From Pseudomonas cremoris (GTDB lineage: Bacteria > Pseudomonadota > Gammaproteobacteria > Pseudomonadales > Pseudomonadaceae), in contig NZ_JAAXCY010000004.1 of assembly GCF_014230465.1 (NCBI RefSeq), positions 372,001 to 436,000 of the forward strand: a stretch of 64,000 nt of DNA. The letters run 5' to 3'. A program made the position numbers and the translations under genes. Each line of letters opens with the position of its first letter. Position 1 is the first letter of the stretch. Under the pieces are notes generated by a model that saw only the letters and a program-made list of their open reading frames with translations, made no database searches and had not been told where the DNA came from. Shown here one piece after another: positions 28,419-38,947 of the stretch.

Positions 28419-30038
28419 TTATAGTTTGGGTGACACCAGGCGCGTCCACGGAACCTGCGGCAAGTAATGCTGCGCCGCAACGATCACCCCCACCATCACC
28501 ACCAGGAACGCCGCTTGCAATGGGCTCCAAAATGCCCAGTGCAAGCCGTTCAGCCACGGGTAGCCGTGGCTGAATTTATGGCTGATGTGGCCGATGCGTT
28601 TGGTGTGCAGCAGGTTGATTGCCAGCGCGCCGGCATAGGTGACCATGCCCAGTACGCCGAGCATCAGCCCGCAGGCGGCCAGCATGAGCGCTTGGGGCAC
28701 GCCGTGGCGGATCACCAGCCAATACTTGTTGGGGTTAATGCGCTTGGGGATCAGGTACTGGCTTAGCCACAGGTCGGGTACCCGGTAGGTCGAGCTCATG
28801 CTGGCCCAGAACTGGGTGATGCGAAACGCGATCCCGGCCGGAATGAACGCCGCCACCATAAAGATAAACGTCGAATGCAAATCCAGCCTGCCGGGTGGCG
28901 TGTGGATCATGCTCAGGCCGATCCCCAAGGCCAAGACAGCCCATACGCGAATAAACACCTGGGTATAAATCGGCCGCGGCACAAATTTGCGCCAGAAGAA
29001 CGCGTCGGGTTGCGGCAACCGTTCCAGCAGCTGCGGGTAGCGCCAGGTCAGGAGTTCGCCCAGGTGCTGGCAGGCGTTCCATTCGTTCTCGCCAAAGCCG
29101 TCGATGATGCGTTTTTGTTGGCTTGCCGACATCGGCGTGAGCAACAGGCGCGCGGCCAGGGCATCGGCCGAGGTGCGGCGAAGGTCCTGGGCTTTTTCCA
29201 GCAGGTTGGCGTAAAAGCTTTCCTGCTCGCAGCGCGAGACCAGTTCGCGCCACATCCAGGTGGGTTCCGGGCATACGCCTTTCTGGTCGTCCCAGCCGAA
29301 AACCTGGCACACCCGCTCGAACAGCGGCACGCTCCAGGTGGTGTCGTGGAGCAACTGCAGGATGATGCGTTGCCACTGCTGTTGCAGGTCGAACACCCGC
29401 AGCCAGGGTTGGTTGTTGTACTGCGTGAGCTGGATGATGAACTCGCGTTCGGCCTTCTGCTCCAGCAGTTCTTGCAAGGTGCGGCGGTATTCCTGCAAGA
29501 GTTCGCCGGAGAGCGTTTCGTGTTGCCACGGCGTCATGGCGACCTGTTGCCAGGGTGTCAGCCATTCCAAATGGTTTGCCGCCCAACTGGCTATCGCAAC
29601 GCGCTCGCCTGGGTGATCGAAGCAATGACGCAACAGGCCCGCCTGGAAGGCGTCGGTGCAATCCTGTTGAATGGCGAGGGTCCAGCGCTCTATGAAGTTG
29701 CTGACGTTGAGGCCACTGAGCAGTGCCTGTGCCGGGTCGGCCTTGGGCGCTTCGAATGGGGCCGGGTGCAGGGCACTGACGTCCATCAGTTCGGCGAGGT
29801 CGTTGAGGTTGCCGTAGGTTTGTTCGGCCACGGGCGCTGCAGTGGTGGTGGTTTCCTCGTCCTCCCACTCGGCCCGCCAGCGTGCGTAGGCCAATGCTTC
29901 TTCATAGGCTTCGCGCAGGCGCTGGAAGCCTTCGGCGTCGTCGTCCGGGCGGCAGCTTTTCAGCAGCCGCGCATAGGTACGCTTGATGGTGCGTTCGTCG
30001 GCTTCTTCCGGCAGTTGCAGCACGGTCCAGCAATTCAT
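28419..30038 (-). CDS. Membrane-anchored atypical J-domain protein (DjlB/DjlC-like partner of HscC)
   Basis: The 539-residue protein opens with a J-like domain (WTVLQLPEEADERTIKRTYARLL, about 1-65), but the usual HPD tripeptide is replaced by RPD. A long helical middle region follows, and four hydrophobic segments lie in the last 170 residues, so it is probably an inner-membrane protein with the J domain in the cytosol. It starts eleven bases after hscC. In E. coli the HscC chaperone works with the membrane J proteins DjlB/DjlC, encoded beside it, and this pair looks like the same system. Confidence 0.82.
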   Translation of the reverse strand: MNCWTVLQLPEEADERTIKRTYARLLKSCRPDDDAEGFQRLREAYEEALAYARWRAEWEDEETTTTAAPVAEQTYGNLNDLAELMDVSALHPAPFEAPKADPAQALLSGLNVSNFIERWTLAIQQDCTDAFQAGLLRHCFDHPGERVAIASWAANHLEWLTPWQQVAMTPWQHETLSGELLQEYRRTLQELLEQKAEREFIIQLTQYNNQPWLRVFDLQQQWQRIILQLLHDTTWSVPLFERVCQVFGWDDQKGVCPEPTWMWRELVSRCEQESFYANLLEKAQDLRRTSADALAARLLLTPMSASQQKRIIDGFGENEWNACQHLGELLTWRYPQLLERLPQPDAFFWRKFVPRPIYTQVFIRVWAVLALGIGLSMIHTPPGRLDLHSTFIFMVAAFIPAGIAFRITQFWASMSSTYRVPDLWLSQYLIPKRINPNKYWLVIRHGVPQALMLAACGLMLGVLGMVTYAGALAINLLHTKRIGHISHKFSHGYPWLNGLHWAFWSPLQAAFLVVMVGVIVAAQHYLPQVPWTRLVSPKL

Positions 30039-30049
30039 GGGGTGTTCCC

Positions 30050-31747
30050 TCAGCGCCAGAACCCGTTGTCGAGCTGTTCAAGTTGACGGGTCAGTTCACT
30101 GCGGGCGTCGCGGATCCGGCGTTCGTCCTGGGTGTCGAGCACCTGCTGGAACTGGCCGGCCCAGTGCCCGAGTTGCTCGCGCAGTTCGCCGAGGCTTTCC
30201 TGATAGAGCCGTTCGAGGCGCGCGGTGAGTACGGTGTTGACCTGTTGGTCGCGCGGGTGAACCTTCAACTGCGCCAGGGCTTGCAGGCGTTGCTGGATTT
30301 CTTCCGGGTTCAGCACGCCGGGGTTGTTCTCGATCACCAGGGAGTGTTGCTCGCCGGTCAGCGGGATACTTACCTGGGCTTCCAACAGGCCGTTGTTGTC
30401 GTAGGTGAAGCGCACGTCCAGCGAGACTTCACCCGCCTTGCGCTTGGGCACGGCGATGTCCAGTTGGCCCAGCTCGATGTTGTCTTTGACCAGGCGGCTT
30501 TCGCCCTGGTAGATCTTGAGCAGCACCTGGCTCTGGTTGTCATGCAGGGTGACCACGGTCTTGACCCGGCTGACCGGCACGCTGCTGTTGCGCTCGATCA
30601 GCGGCAGGTAGTGGCCGCTTTCGATATGGCTGCCGTACTGGTTCGAGGTTTCGATGCCCAGGGTGTAGGGGCATACGTCGGTCAGCACCACTTCTTCCAG
30701 CGCCGCCGAACGGGCCTTGAGCGCGGCCTGGATCGCGGCGCCATGGGCGACCACCTGGTCTGGGTCGAGGCTGATGGACGGGAAGCGTCCGAACAAACCG
30801 GCGGCAAGTTTGCGCACCAGCGGCATGCGCGTGGTACCGCCAACCAGCAGGATTTCATCGAGGTCGCCGACCCGAATCCGCGCATCGCGCAGGGCGCGTT
30901 CGATGGGCGCACGCAGGCGCTCCAGTAGCGGGGTGTACAGCTTGGCGAGTTCTTGCTGGGTGATGGTTTTCACCCATTGCTGGCCGTCCACGCGCAGGGC
31001 GAAGTCAGCGCTGTCGTCTTGGCCGAGGGCTTTGCGCACACGCTCGGCTTCACGGCGCAGGGCTTGCAGCACGCTGCTGGTGGGCGGGAAACCCTGGGCA
31101 TTGCGCTGGCTGTCGACGAAGTGTTCCAGCAGCAGGGTGTCGAAGTCTTCGCCGCCGAGGAAGTTGTCGCCAGCACTGGCGCGCACTTCCATCACACCGT
31201 CGAACAGCTCGATGATCGACACGTCAAAGGTACCGCCGCCAAGGTCGAACACCAGGAACGAAGTTTCTTTGTCACGCTGGTGCAGGCCGTAGGCGAGGGC
31301 TGCGGCGGTGGGTTCGTTGATCAGCTTGTCGACGTTGAGCCCGGCCAGTTCACCGGCAATGCGCGTGGCTTTGCGTTGGCCGTCGCTGAAATAGGCGGGC
31401 ACGCTGATCACGGCTTCGGTGACGGTATGGCCGTAGGTGCGTTCGATATCTTCCTTGAGGCTTTTGAGTACCAGCGCGGAGAGCTCTTCCGGGCGGAACG
31501 ATTTGTCGCCCAGGCGCACTTCGGTGGCACTGCCCATGAAGCGTTTGAACAATGAAGTGGTGAGGTGCGGGTGGGTGTGCAGGCGCTCTTTGGCGGCCTG
31601 GCCTACCAGGATGCGGCCTTGGTCATCCAGGCCGACCACGCTTGGGGTCAGCAACTGGCCAAGGGCATTGGGGACTAGTTCGGCGGCATCACCGCGCCAT
31701 ACCGCTGCAAGACTGTTGGTGGTCCCCAGGTCGATTCCTACGATCAT
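30050..31747 (-). CDS. hscC: HscC, specialised Hsp70 chaperone
   Basis: This is a short Hsp70 of 565 residues. ATPase motifs are GIDLGTTNSLAAVWRG, FDLGGGTFDVSIIEL and ILLVGGTTRMPL; the substrate-binding part follows from about 380. It lacks the long acidic lid tail of DnaK, as is typical of HscC. The ATG is preceded by GAGGGAG; frames further upstream run into the repeat at 31.9 kb. It is co-transcribed with the downstream membrane J protein. The client proteins are unknown. Confidence 0.92.
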   Translation of the reverse strand: MIVGIDLGTTNSLAAVWRGDAAELVPNALGQLLTPSVVGLDDQGRILVGQAAKERLHTHPHLTTSLFKRFMGSATEVRLGDKSFRPEELSALVLKSLKEDIERTYGHTVTEAVISVPAYFSDGQRKATRIAGELAGLNVDKLINEPTAAALAYGLHQRDKETSFLVFDLGGGTFDVSIIELFDGVMEVRASAGDNFLGGEDFDTLLLEHFVDSQRNAQGFPPTSSVLQALRREAERVRKALGQDDSADFALRVDGQQWVKTITQQELAKLYTPLLERLRAPIERALRDARIRVGDLDEILLVGGTTRMPLVRKLAAGLFGRFPSISLDPDQVVAHGAAIQAALKARSAALEEVVLTDVCPYTLGIETSNQYGSHIESGHYLPLIERNSSVPVSRVKTVVTLHDNQSQVLLKIYQGESRLVKDNIELGQLDIAVPKRKAGEVSLDVRFTYDNNGLLEAQVSIPLTGEQHSLVIENNPGVLNPEEIQQRLQALAQLKVHPRDQQVNTVLTARLERLYQESLGELREQLGHWAGQFQQVLDTQDERRIRDARSELTRQLEQLDNGFWR

Positions 31748-31829
31748 TACGACAAGCTCCCTCTGTGGTCTGTAAGAATCTGTGACCAATTTTATCCTGA
31801 AAGGTTGAGCGAAAAGCAAGGAGGGCAGC

Positions 31830-31965
31830 CTGTAGTGAGCGGGCTTGCCCCGCGCTGGGGGGCGGAGCCGCCCTAAACCCAGGCGCCTCGGTGTATCAGT
31901 AAGACCGAAGCAGCCGGATTTGGGGCGGCTTCGCCCCCCAGCGCGGGCAAGCCCGCTCACTACAG
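31830..31965. repeat. Large inverted repeat between hscC and the efflux operon
   Basis: Arms of about 50 bases (CTGTAGTGAGCGGGCTTGCC... and its inverse ending CACTACAG) enclose a 36-base centre. The inner part CGCGCTGGGGGGCG is inverted as CGCCCCCCAGCGCG. The sequence differs from the TGTGGGAGC REP type elsewhere in the window, so it is another REP class. Confidence 0.85.
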
Positions 31966-31973
31966 ACGGGCAT

Positions 31974-32010
31974 AAAAAAACCGCTTCCGGTGAGGGAAGC
32001 GGTTTTGTTT
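31974..32010 (-). terminator. Rho-independent terminator of the RND efflux operon
   Basis: AAACCGCTTCC / GGAAGCGGTTT forms an eleven-base-pair stem with a six-base loop, followed on the minus strand by a T run. Confidence 0.92.
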
Positions 32011-32026
32011 ATCTACAGCAGCGCTA

Positions 32027-33484
32027 TCAGAACAACTTCAGCGCCGGTGCTTCTTCTTTCAACGGCTCGTTCTTCGCAGTCTGCTCGCTCCAGCCACCGC
32101 CGAGGGCCTTGTACAGGTTGACCTCGCTGGTGAGCTGCGCCAGGCGGTCGGTGATCAGCGATTGCTGGGCACTGAACAGTTGGCGCTGGGCGTCGAGGAA
32201 CGTCAGGTTGCTGTCGACACCAATGCGATAGCGACGCTCGGCCAGGCGGTAGTAGTCCTGGTTGGCGGCGACGAAACCACGTTGCGCTTCCAGTTGCTGC
32301 TTGTAGGTTTCACGTGAGGCGAGGCCGTCCGAGACTTCCTGGAAGCCGGTCTGGATCGCTTTCTCGTAGTTCGCCACGTTGATCTCTTTCTGGATCTTCG
32401 AGTAGTCCAGGCTGGCGCGCAGGCTGCCGGCGTTGAAGATCGGGATGTTGATCTGCGGGGCGAACGACCAGGTGCCCGAGCCGCCTTTGAACAGGCCGCC
32501 CAAGGTTGGGCTTGCGGTGCCGGCACTGGCCGTCAGGCTGATGCTCGGGAAGAACGCAGCACGCGCCGCGCCGATATTGGCGTTGGCGGCTTTGAGGTTG
32601 TACTCGGCCTGAATGATGTCGGGACGACGTTGCAGCAGGTCCGATGGCAACCCGGCCGGCACTTCGCTGAGCAGGTTATCCGACAGCGGCTGGCTGGCGA
32701 TATTCGCCGGCAAGCCAGTGCCCAGCAGCAGGGTCAGGCTGTTCTCGTCCTGCGCGACCTGGCGGGTGTAGCGCGCCAGGGCAACCCGGGCGTTTTCCAC
32801 CGAGGTACGCGCCTGGCTGAGGTCGAGGGCCGAGGCCACGCCGACTTCGTTGCTGCGCGAGGTCAGCTTGTAGCTCTGCTCGTACGCGCCCAGGGTGTCC
32901 TGGGTGAGCTTGAGCAGCTCTTTGTCGGCCTGCCAGGTCAGGTAGGCGTTGGCCACGCTGGCCACCAGGCTGATCTGGGTACTGCGGCGCGCTTCTTCAG
33001 TGGCGAAGTACTTTTGCAGGGCTTCCTCACTCAAGCTGCGTACGCGACCGAACAGGTCCAGCTCATACGAGCTGATACCAAGGCCTGCCGAATATTGGCT
33101 GCTGATGGTCGATTCGCCGGTCTGTGACAGCTTGGCCGGAGTACGCGAACGGCTACCGCTGCCCGTGGCCGATACGGCCGGGAACAGGTCGGCACGCTGG
33201 ATCTGGTACTGCGCCGCGTAGGCGTCGATGTTCAGGGCCGCGACACGCAGGTCACGGTTGTTCACCAGCGCCGTCTGGATCAGCTGTTGCAGGGCAGGGT
33301 CGTGGAAAAACTGCTTCCAGCCTTGCTCGACAGCGGCCTGGCTCGGCGCCTGGGCCGACGAATACGCCGGCCCCTGCGGGAACTGGGCGGCCACCGGCGC
33401 CTCAGGGCGCTGATAGTCAGGTATCAGCGAGCAGCCACTGAGCACGAATGCCGTGACGGCTAAGGAAAGGAGCGACTTGCTCAT
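32027..33484 (-). CDS. emhC: Outer-membrane channel of RND efflux pump (OprM/TtgC/EmhC type)
   Basis: The 485-residue lipoprotein (lipobox LSGCSLIP) is an OprM-type TolC-family channel: [15 protein letters not shown] at the mature start, two repeats of long helices, and [15 protein letters not shown] near the end. It forms the exit duct of the tripartite pump. Its ATG overlaps the pump-gene stop as ATGA. It is the last gene of the operon. Confidence 0.93.
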   Translation of the reverse strand: MSKSLLSLAVTAFVLSGCSLIPDYQRPEAPVAAQFPQGPAYSSAQAPSQAAVEQGWKQFFHDPALQQLIQTALVNNRDLRVAALNIDAYAAQYQIQRADLFPAVSATGSGSRSRTPAKLSQTGESTISSQYSAGLGISSYELDLFGRVRSLSEEALQKYFATEEARRSTQISLVASVANAYLTWQADKELLKLTQDTLGAYEQSYKLTSRSNEVGVASALDLSQARTSVENARVALARYTRQVAQDENSLTLLLGTGLPANIASQPLSDNLLSEVPAGLPSDLLQRRPDIIQAEYNLKAANANIGAARAAFFPSISLTASAGTASPTLGGLFKGGSGTWSFAPQINIPIFNAGSLRASLDYSKIQKEINVANYEKAIQTGFQEVSDGLASRETYKQQLEAQRGFVAANQDYYRLAERRYRIGVDSNLTFLDAQRQLFSAQQSLITDRLAQLTSEVNLYKALGGGWSEQTAKNEPLKEEAPALKLF

Positions 33485-36400
33485 TGGCCAGCCTCTTTAG
33501 GAGTTTCAGTAGTTTCAGTCTTTTTGCGCTCGCCAGCGGAGGACACGGTCGCGTAGAACAGCGGCACCCAGAAGATCGCCAAGACAGTGGCCGTGATCAT
33601 ACCGCCAATTACGCCGGTACCGATGGCGTGCTGGCTGCCCGAACCGGCACCGCTGGAAATTGCCAGCGGCAGTACGCCAAGCATAAACGCCATGGACGTC
33701 ATGATGATCGGACGCAGACGCATGCGGGACGCCTCGATGGCTGCCTCGACGATGCCCTTGCCTTGTTCGTGGAGTTCTTTGGCGAACTCCACGATCAAGA
33801 TGGCGTTCTTCGCTGCCAGGCCCACCGTTACCAGCAAGCCCACCTGGAAGAACACGTCGTTGGACAGCCCGCGCAGGCTGGTGGCGATCAATGCACCGAT
33901 CACACCCAGTGGGACCACCAGGATTACCGCGATCGGGATCGACCAGCTTTCGTACAGTGCCGCGAGGCACAGGAACACTACCAGCAGCGACAGGGCGTAC
34001 AGCGCAGGTGCCTGTGAGCCGGACAGACGTTCTTCGTACGACAGACCGGTCCACGCATAACCAACGCCGGCCGGCAGGTCCTTGGCAATCCGCTCGACTT
34101 CCGCCATCGCGTCACCGGTACTGTAGCCAGGTGCCGGGGTACCGAGGATTTCCATCGCCGCTACACCGTTGTAACGCGAGAGCTTGGGCGAACCGTAGAT
34201 CCACTTGCCCGACGAGATGGCCGACAGCGGCACCATCTTCCCGGAGGTGCTGCGCACGTACCATTTGTCGAGGTCTTCCGGCGACATCCGGCTGGCGGCA
34301 TCACCCTGTACATACACCTTCTTCACACGACCACGGTCGATGAAGTCGTTGACGTAACTGCCACCCAAGGCAATCGCCAGGGTGCTCTGGATGTCCGACA
34401 GGCTGATGCCCTGGGCGCTGGCCTTCTCGTCGTCAACGGTCAGCTCGTACTGCGGCTCATCGTTCACGCCGTTGGGGCGCACACCCGCCAGGATCTTGCT
34501 TTGTGCGGCGGCACCGAGGAACTGGTTGCGTGCAGCCATCAGCTTCTCGTGGCCGACGCCACCCTGGTCTTGCAGGAACACGTCGAAACCCGTGGCGTTA
34601 CCCAGTTCCAGAACCGAAGGCGGCACGATGGCAAATACCATGGCGTCCTTGAAGGCCCCGAAGAAGTAACCCTGGGCACGCTTGGCCACTTCGAATACCG
34701 ACATGGACGAATCACGTTCATCCCATGGCTTGAGCATCACGAACGCCAGGCCCGAACTCTGGCCACGACCCGCGAAGTTAAAGCCGTTCACGGTAAATAC
34801 CGACTTCACGGCCTTGCCTTCGCCCGGCTCACCTTCCTTGTCGTTCAACAAGAAGGCGCGCATATCATCGATGACTTTCTGCGTACGTTCAGCCGAAGAA
34901 CCCACCGGTGTCTGAACCTGGGCAAAGATCACACCCTGGTCTTCCTCAGGCAGGAACGCGCTTGGAATACGGGTGAACATCCAGATCATGCCAGCCAGGA
35001 TCAGCGTGTAGACCAGGAATGCCGGGATCTTGTGCTTGATCATGTTGCCCACGCCACGCTCGTAGCTCAGTACGCCACGGTCGAAGGTGCGGTTGAACCA
35101 GCCGAAGAAACCACGCTTGGGTTGGCCGTGCTTTTCAGGGTCGATTGGCTTGAGCATGGTGGCGCACAAGGCCGGGGTGAAGATCAGGGCAACCAGTACC
35201 GACAACGCCATCGCCGAAACAATGGTGATCGAGAACTGACGGTAGATCACACCCGTGGAGCCGCCGAAGAACGCCATCGGCAGCAGTACCGCCGACAGTA
35301 CCAGCGCGATACCCACGAGGGCGCCCTGGATCTGGCCCATGGACTTGACCGTCGCCTCCTTGGGCGACAAGTGTTCCTCGGCCATTACCCGCTCGACGTT
35401 TTCCACCACAACGATGGCGTCGTCCACCAGCAAGCCGATGGCCAGGATCATGCCGAACATGGTCAGGGTGTTGATGGTAAAACCGAACGCCGCCAGGATC
35501 CCGAAGGTACCCAGCAATACCACCGGAACCGTCATGGTGGTGATGATGGTGGCACGGAAGTTCTGCAGGAACAGGAACATCACCAGGAACACCAGCACGA
35601 TCGCTTCGACCAGGGTGTGTACTACACCGGAGATCGATTCGGTGACCACAGGCGTGGTGTCATATGGCACCACCGCCTTCATGCCAGGCGGGAAGAACGG
35701 TTCCAGCGAGGCCACGGTTTCACGGATGGCCTTGGCGGTGTCGAGGGCGTTGGCACCCGCTGCCAGCTTGATTGCCATACCGGATGCCGGCTTGCCGTTG
35801 AACTGCGCACTGATGCTGTAGTTCTGGCCGCCGAGTTCGATACGGGAAACGTCACGCAGGCGGACCTGCGAGCCATCGGTGTTGACCTTTAGCAGGATCT
35901 TGCCGAACTCTTCGGCGCTTTGCAGACGGGTCTTGCCGATGATGGTGGCGTTGAGCTGAGTGCCGGGCAGGGCAGGCAGGCCACCCAGTTGACCGGTGGC
36001 CACCTGGACGTTCTGTGCCGCGATGGCGCTGCTGACGTCTACCGGGGTCAACTGGTAGTTGTTCAGCTTGGTGGGGTCGAGCCAGATACGCATGGCGTAC
36101 TGCGAACCGAACACCTGGAAGTCACCTACACCCGCTGTACGGGAAATCGGGTCCTGGATGTTCGACACGATGTAGTTGGACAGGTCGTCCTTGGTCATGC
36201 TGCCGTCTTCCGACACCAGACCAATCACCATCAGGAAGTTCTTCACCGACTTGGTCACGCGGATACCCTGCTGCTGCACTTCTTGCGGCAGCAGTGGGGT
36301 CGCCAGGTTCAGCTTGTTCTGCACCTGAACCTGGGCGATGTCCGGGTTGGTACCCTGGTTGAACGTCGCGGTGATGGTCATGCTGCCGTCGGAGTTACTG

Positions 36401-36642
36401 TCCGAGGCGACATAACGCAGGTTGTCGATACCGTTGAGCTGTTGCTCGATGACCTGTACCACGGTGTCCTGCACGGTTTGTGCAGACGCGCCTGGGTAGG
36501 TCACCTGGATATCAATGGCGGTTGGCGCAATGGCCGGGTATTGGTTGATGGGCAACTTCAGGATCGACAGTGCCCCGACCAGCATGATCACCAGGGCAAT
36601 TACCCAGGCGAAAATGGGACGGTCGATAAAAAATTTCGACAT
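33481..36642 (-). CDS. emhB: RND efflux pump inner-membrane transporter (MexB/TtgB/EmhB type)
   Basis: The 1053-residue HAE1-type pump has twelve membrane helices and two large periplasmic loops. It starts [20 protein letters not shown] as MexB-type pumps do. The proton-relay pair Asp-Asp is in [18 protein letters not shown] (helix 4), and the usual helix 10 motif appears as [17 protein letters not shown]. It exports hydrophobic drugs, solvents and, in fluorescens strains (EmhABC), polycyclic aromatics. It starts three bases after the adaptor gene. Confidence 0.95.
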   Translation of the reverse strand: MSKFFIDRPIFAWVIALVIMLVGALSILKLPINQYPAIAPTAIDIQVTYPGASAQTVQDTVVQVIEQQLNGIDNLRYVASDSNSDGSMTITATFNQGTNPDIAQVQVQNKLNLATPLLPQEVQQQGIRVTKSVKNFLMVIGLVSEDGSMTKDDLSNYIVSNIQDPISRTAGVGDFQVFGSQYAMRIWLDPTKLNNYQLTPVDVSSAIAAQNVQVATGQLGGLPALPGTQLNATIIGKTRLQSAEEFGKILLKVNTDGSQVRLRDVSRIELGGQNYSISAQFNGKPASGMAIKLAAGANALDTAKAIRETVASLEPFFPPGMKAVVPYDTTPVVTESISGVVHTLVEAIVLVFLVMFLFLQNFRATIITTMTVPVVLLGTFGILAAFGFTINTLTMFGMILAIGLLVDDAIVVVENVERVMAEEHLSPKEATVKSMGQIQGALVGIALVLSAVLLPMAFFGGSTGVIYRQFSITIVSAMALSVLVALIFTPALCATMLKPIDPEKHGQPKRGFFGWFNRTFDRGVLSYERGVGNMIKHKIPAFLVYTLILAGMIWMFTRIPSAFLPEEDQGVIFAQVQTPVGSSAERTQKVIDDMRAFLLNDKEGEPGEGKAVKSVFTVNGFNFAGRGQSSGLAFVMLKPWDERDSSMSVFEVAKRAQGYFFGAFKDAMVFAIVPPSVLELGNATGFDVFLQDQGGVGHEKLMAARNQFLGAAAQSKILAGVRPNGVNDEPQYELTVDDEKASAQGISLSDIQSTLAIALGGSYVNDFIDRGRVKKVYVQGDAASRMSPEDLDKWYVRSTSGKMVPLSAISSGKWIYGSPKLSRYNGVAAMEILGTPAPGYSTGDAMAEVERIAKDLPAGVGYAWTGLSYEERLSGSQAPALYALSLLVVFLCLAALYESWSIPIAVILVVPLGVIGALIATSLRGLSNDVFFQVGLLVTVGLAAKNAILIVEFAKELHEQGKGIVEAAIEASRMRLRPIIMTSMAFMLGVLPLAISSGAGSGSQHAIGTGVIGGMITATVLAIFWVPLFYATVSSAGERKKTETTETPKEAGQ

Positions 36643-36645
36643 GGG

Positions 36646-37794
36646 TTACTCCCCCTGGCCAGCAGCGGCGGCAGGAGCAGGAGCAGAACCGGCAGGCTTG
36701 GCGTTATCCGCGTCCTTGACCTTGACTTCGATGCCCGGCTTGATGAATTGCAGGCCTTCGGTGATCACGCGGTCACCGGCGTCCAGGCCTTTTTCCACCA
36801 GCCAGTAGGCGCCGGAAGTACGGTTGGCAACCAGTTGGCGCTGCTCGACCTTGTTGTCCTTGTTCACCACCAGTGCGGTTGGAATGCCCTTGATGTCGCG
36901 GGTCACGCCTTGCTGCGGTGCCAGGATGGCCTTGCTGTTCACACCGGCTTGCAACTGGGCGTGTACGAACATGCCCGGCAGCAGGGTGTGGTCAGGGTTG
37001 GGGAACACGGCGCGCAGGGTCACGGAGCCGGTGGTCTGGTCAACCGAGACTTCGGAGAACTCCAGCTTGCCGTCCAGCTTGTAGGCACTGCCGTCTTCCA
37101 GGGTCAGCTTGACCTTGGCGGCATTGTCGCCGGCTTTTTCCAGTTGGCCGCTTTCCAGGTCACGGCGCAGCTTCAGCATTTCGGCCGAGGACTGCGTGAC
37201 GTCGACGTAGATCGGGTCCAGTTGCTGGATCACGGCCATGGCATCGGTCTGGCCGTTGCTGACCAGTGCGCCTTCGGTCACCGAAGAGCGGCCGATACGC
37301 CCGGAGATCGGCGCGAACACTTTGGTGTAGCGCACGTTGATCTGGGCGGACTGCAGGTTGGCTTCGGCGGTCATGCGGTTGGCGACCGCGGTGTCGTATT
37401 CCTGGCGGCTGACGGCTTGTTCATCGACCAACTGCTTGTAGCGGTCGGTGATGGACTTGGTCTGGGTCAGGCTGGCTTGTGCGCTTTTGAGGGTGGCGTC
37501 ATACACCGACGGGTCGATCTGGTAGAGCTGTTGCCCTTCCTTCACGTCGCCGCCTTCCTTGAACAGGCGCTTGAGAATGATGCCGTTGACCTGAGGACGA
37601 ACTTCCGCGATGCGGTAGGCCGTGGTGCGACCTGGCAGCTCGGACGTCAGGGTAAAGGCTTGCGGTTGAATGGTGACCACGCCGACCTGAGGTGTTTGAG
37701 CGGGCGGAGCCGCTTCTTCCTTTTTACATCCGCTGAGCAGCGATGCCAGGGCGACGGCAGTGACCAGAGCGGTAACAGCTGGCTTAAGTTGCAT
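36646..37794 (-). CDS. emhA: RND efflux periplasmic adaptor (MexA/TtgA/EmhA type)
   Basis: The 382-residue membrane-fusion lipoprotein has lipobox LLSGC, a beta-barrel/lipoyl segment (GRTTAYRIAEVRPQVNGII), a long helical hairpin, and a proline-alanine-rich tail. It links the pump to the channel. The ATG at 37794 gives the lipoprotein signal; upstream codons run into the regulatory region. It is the first gene of the three-gene operon. Confidence 0.94.
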   Translation of the reverse strand: MQLKPAVTALVTAVALASLLSGCKKEEAAPPAQTPQVGVVTIQPQAFTLTSELPGRTTAYRIAEVRPQVNGIILKRLFKEGGDVKEGQQLYQIDPSVYDATLKSAQASLTQTKSITDRYKQLVDEQAVSRQEYDTAVANRMTAEANLQSAQINVRYTKVFAPISGRIGRSSVTEGALVSNGQTDAMAVIQQLDPIYVDVTQSSAEMLKLRRDLESGQLEKAGDNAAKVKLTLEDGSAYKLDGKLEFSEVSVDQTTGSVTLRAVFPNPDHTLLPGMFVHAQLQAGVNSKAILAPQQGVTRDIKGIPTALVVNKDNKVEQRQLVANRTSGAYWLVEKGLDAGDRVITEGLQFIKPGIEVKVKDADNAKPAGSAPAPAAAAGQGE

Positions 37795-37883
37795 GAAGAT
37801 CCTCGGGTCAGGCGCGCAGAGTGCGCACAAGAAGTGTGGAAGGGTAAAAAACAAGCTGTGAGTGGATAAGTAGCTTGCTACGC

Positions 37884-37914
37884 AATATACTTACGTTCAT
37901 GGTTGTTTGTAAAC
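37884..37914 (-). promoter_or_regulatory. TtgR/EmhR operator overlapping the pump promoter
   Basis: Read on the minus strand, TTTACAAACAACCATGAACG followed by TAAGTATA is almost the TtgR operator known from P. putida, one base away by memory. The same stretch supplies a likely -35 (TTTACA) and -10 (TATATT) 18 bases apart for emhA, so a bound repressor would block RNA polymerase. Confidence 0.8.
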
Positions 37915-38080
37915 TCTTGACAGGCTTCGCGGAATGTTGACAAAGCAACGCCCAAAGCCTCGATTCCATTACGTTCGGTACCCATGACGGTGCCGTCCCA
38001 CAAATATTCGGATGATCGTTAGCCGCTATTAATTCTGCGTTAACAATAGTCCCAAGTGTCCTGATTGAGGTTTTACTGCC

Positions 38081-38713
38081 ATGGTTCGTCGCACCAAAGA
38101 GGAAGCTCAGGAAACGCGAAGCCAAATTCTCGAAGCCGCCGAACAGGCCTTTTACGAGCGCGGTGTTGCGCGGACCACGCTGGCGGAAATCGCTGCGTTG
38201 GCGGGCGTAACGCGTGGGGCTATCTATTGGCATTTCAGCAACAAGTCCGATTTGCTCCAGGCGTTGCTCGACACGCTGCATGAACCCCTGGATGAATTGG
38301 CCCGGGCGAGTGAGAGCGAGGATGAAGTCGACCCGCTGGGCTGTATGCGCAAGCTGTTGATTCATTTGTTCCATCAAGTGGCCCTGGACCCGAAAACCCG
38401 GCGCATCAACGAGATCTTGTTTCATAAGTGCGAATTCACCGATGAAATGTGCGACATGCGCCGCCAGCGCCAGACCCACAGCCAGGAATGCAACCTGCGC
38501 ATCGGCCTGACATTGCGTAACGCGGTCCATCGCGGGCAACTCCCGGAAAATCTCGACACCACCCGTGGTGCGGTGTGTATTCATGCCTACATCAACGGGC
38601 TGATTGGCCAGTGGCTGCTGGTGCCTGACAGCTTCAAGCTGCACCAGGAGGCGGAACGCTGGGTTGATGCCGGGTTGGACATGCTGCGCCTGAGCCCTAG
38701 CCTGCGCAATTAA
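38081..38713 (+). CDS. emhR: TetR-family repressor of the efflux pump (TtgR/EmhR type)
   Basis: The 210-residue length equals that of TtgR. The N-terminal HTH reads [21 protein letters not shown], followed by the ligand domain with [14 protein letters not shown]. In P. putida this protein binds flavonoids and antibiotics and then leaves the operator. It is divergent from the pump operon, with the operator in the shared 286-base gap. Confidence 0.94.
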   Translation: MVRRTKEEAQETRSQILEAAEQAFYERGVARTTLAEIAALAGVTRGAIYWHFSNKSDLLQALLDTLHEPLDELARASESEDEVDPLGCMRKLLIHLFHQVALDPKTRRINEILFHKCEFTDEMCDMRRQRQTHSQECNLRIGLTLRNAVHRGQLPENLDTTRGAVCIHAYINGLIGQWLLVPDSFKLHQEAERWVDAGLDMLRLSPSLRN

Positions 38714-38895
38714 GACAAAATGCGTAATTGCATCATGTTGTGTCAACAGTAAAGACCAGAGACAGTCAATCGTCCCTATGCCTGATTGGTGGGGTGACTT
38801 TATATACGGGCTGGCGGGCGGTTGATAGGTAGCCGCCTAAGTATTTTGTAGCGATATTGTTGCAAGGCTGTGAAGGAGTGTTTCCCGTAGCCCAA

Positions 38896-38930
38896 GAAAA
38901 AGCCCCGGTCATTGTGAGCCGGGGCTTTTT
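38896..38930 (-). terminator. Terminator after the old yellow enzyme gene
   Basis: AAAAAGCCCCGG / CCGGGGCTTTTT forms a twelve-base-pair stem with an eleven-base loop. It is symmetrical and can also stop plus-strand read-through from the TetR gene. The rest of the 234-base gap shows nothing further. Confidence 0.9.
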
Positions 38931-38947
38931 CGTTTCAGCGGGTTACG

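Noticed and set aside
34501..37869. Two long open frames (463 and 649 codons) opposite the RND pump genes
   Set aside because: They are low-complexity His/Gln/Arg-rich shadows of well-recognised pump genes.
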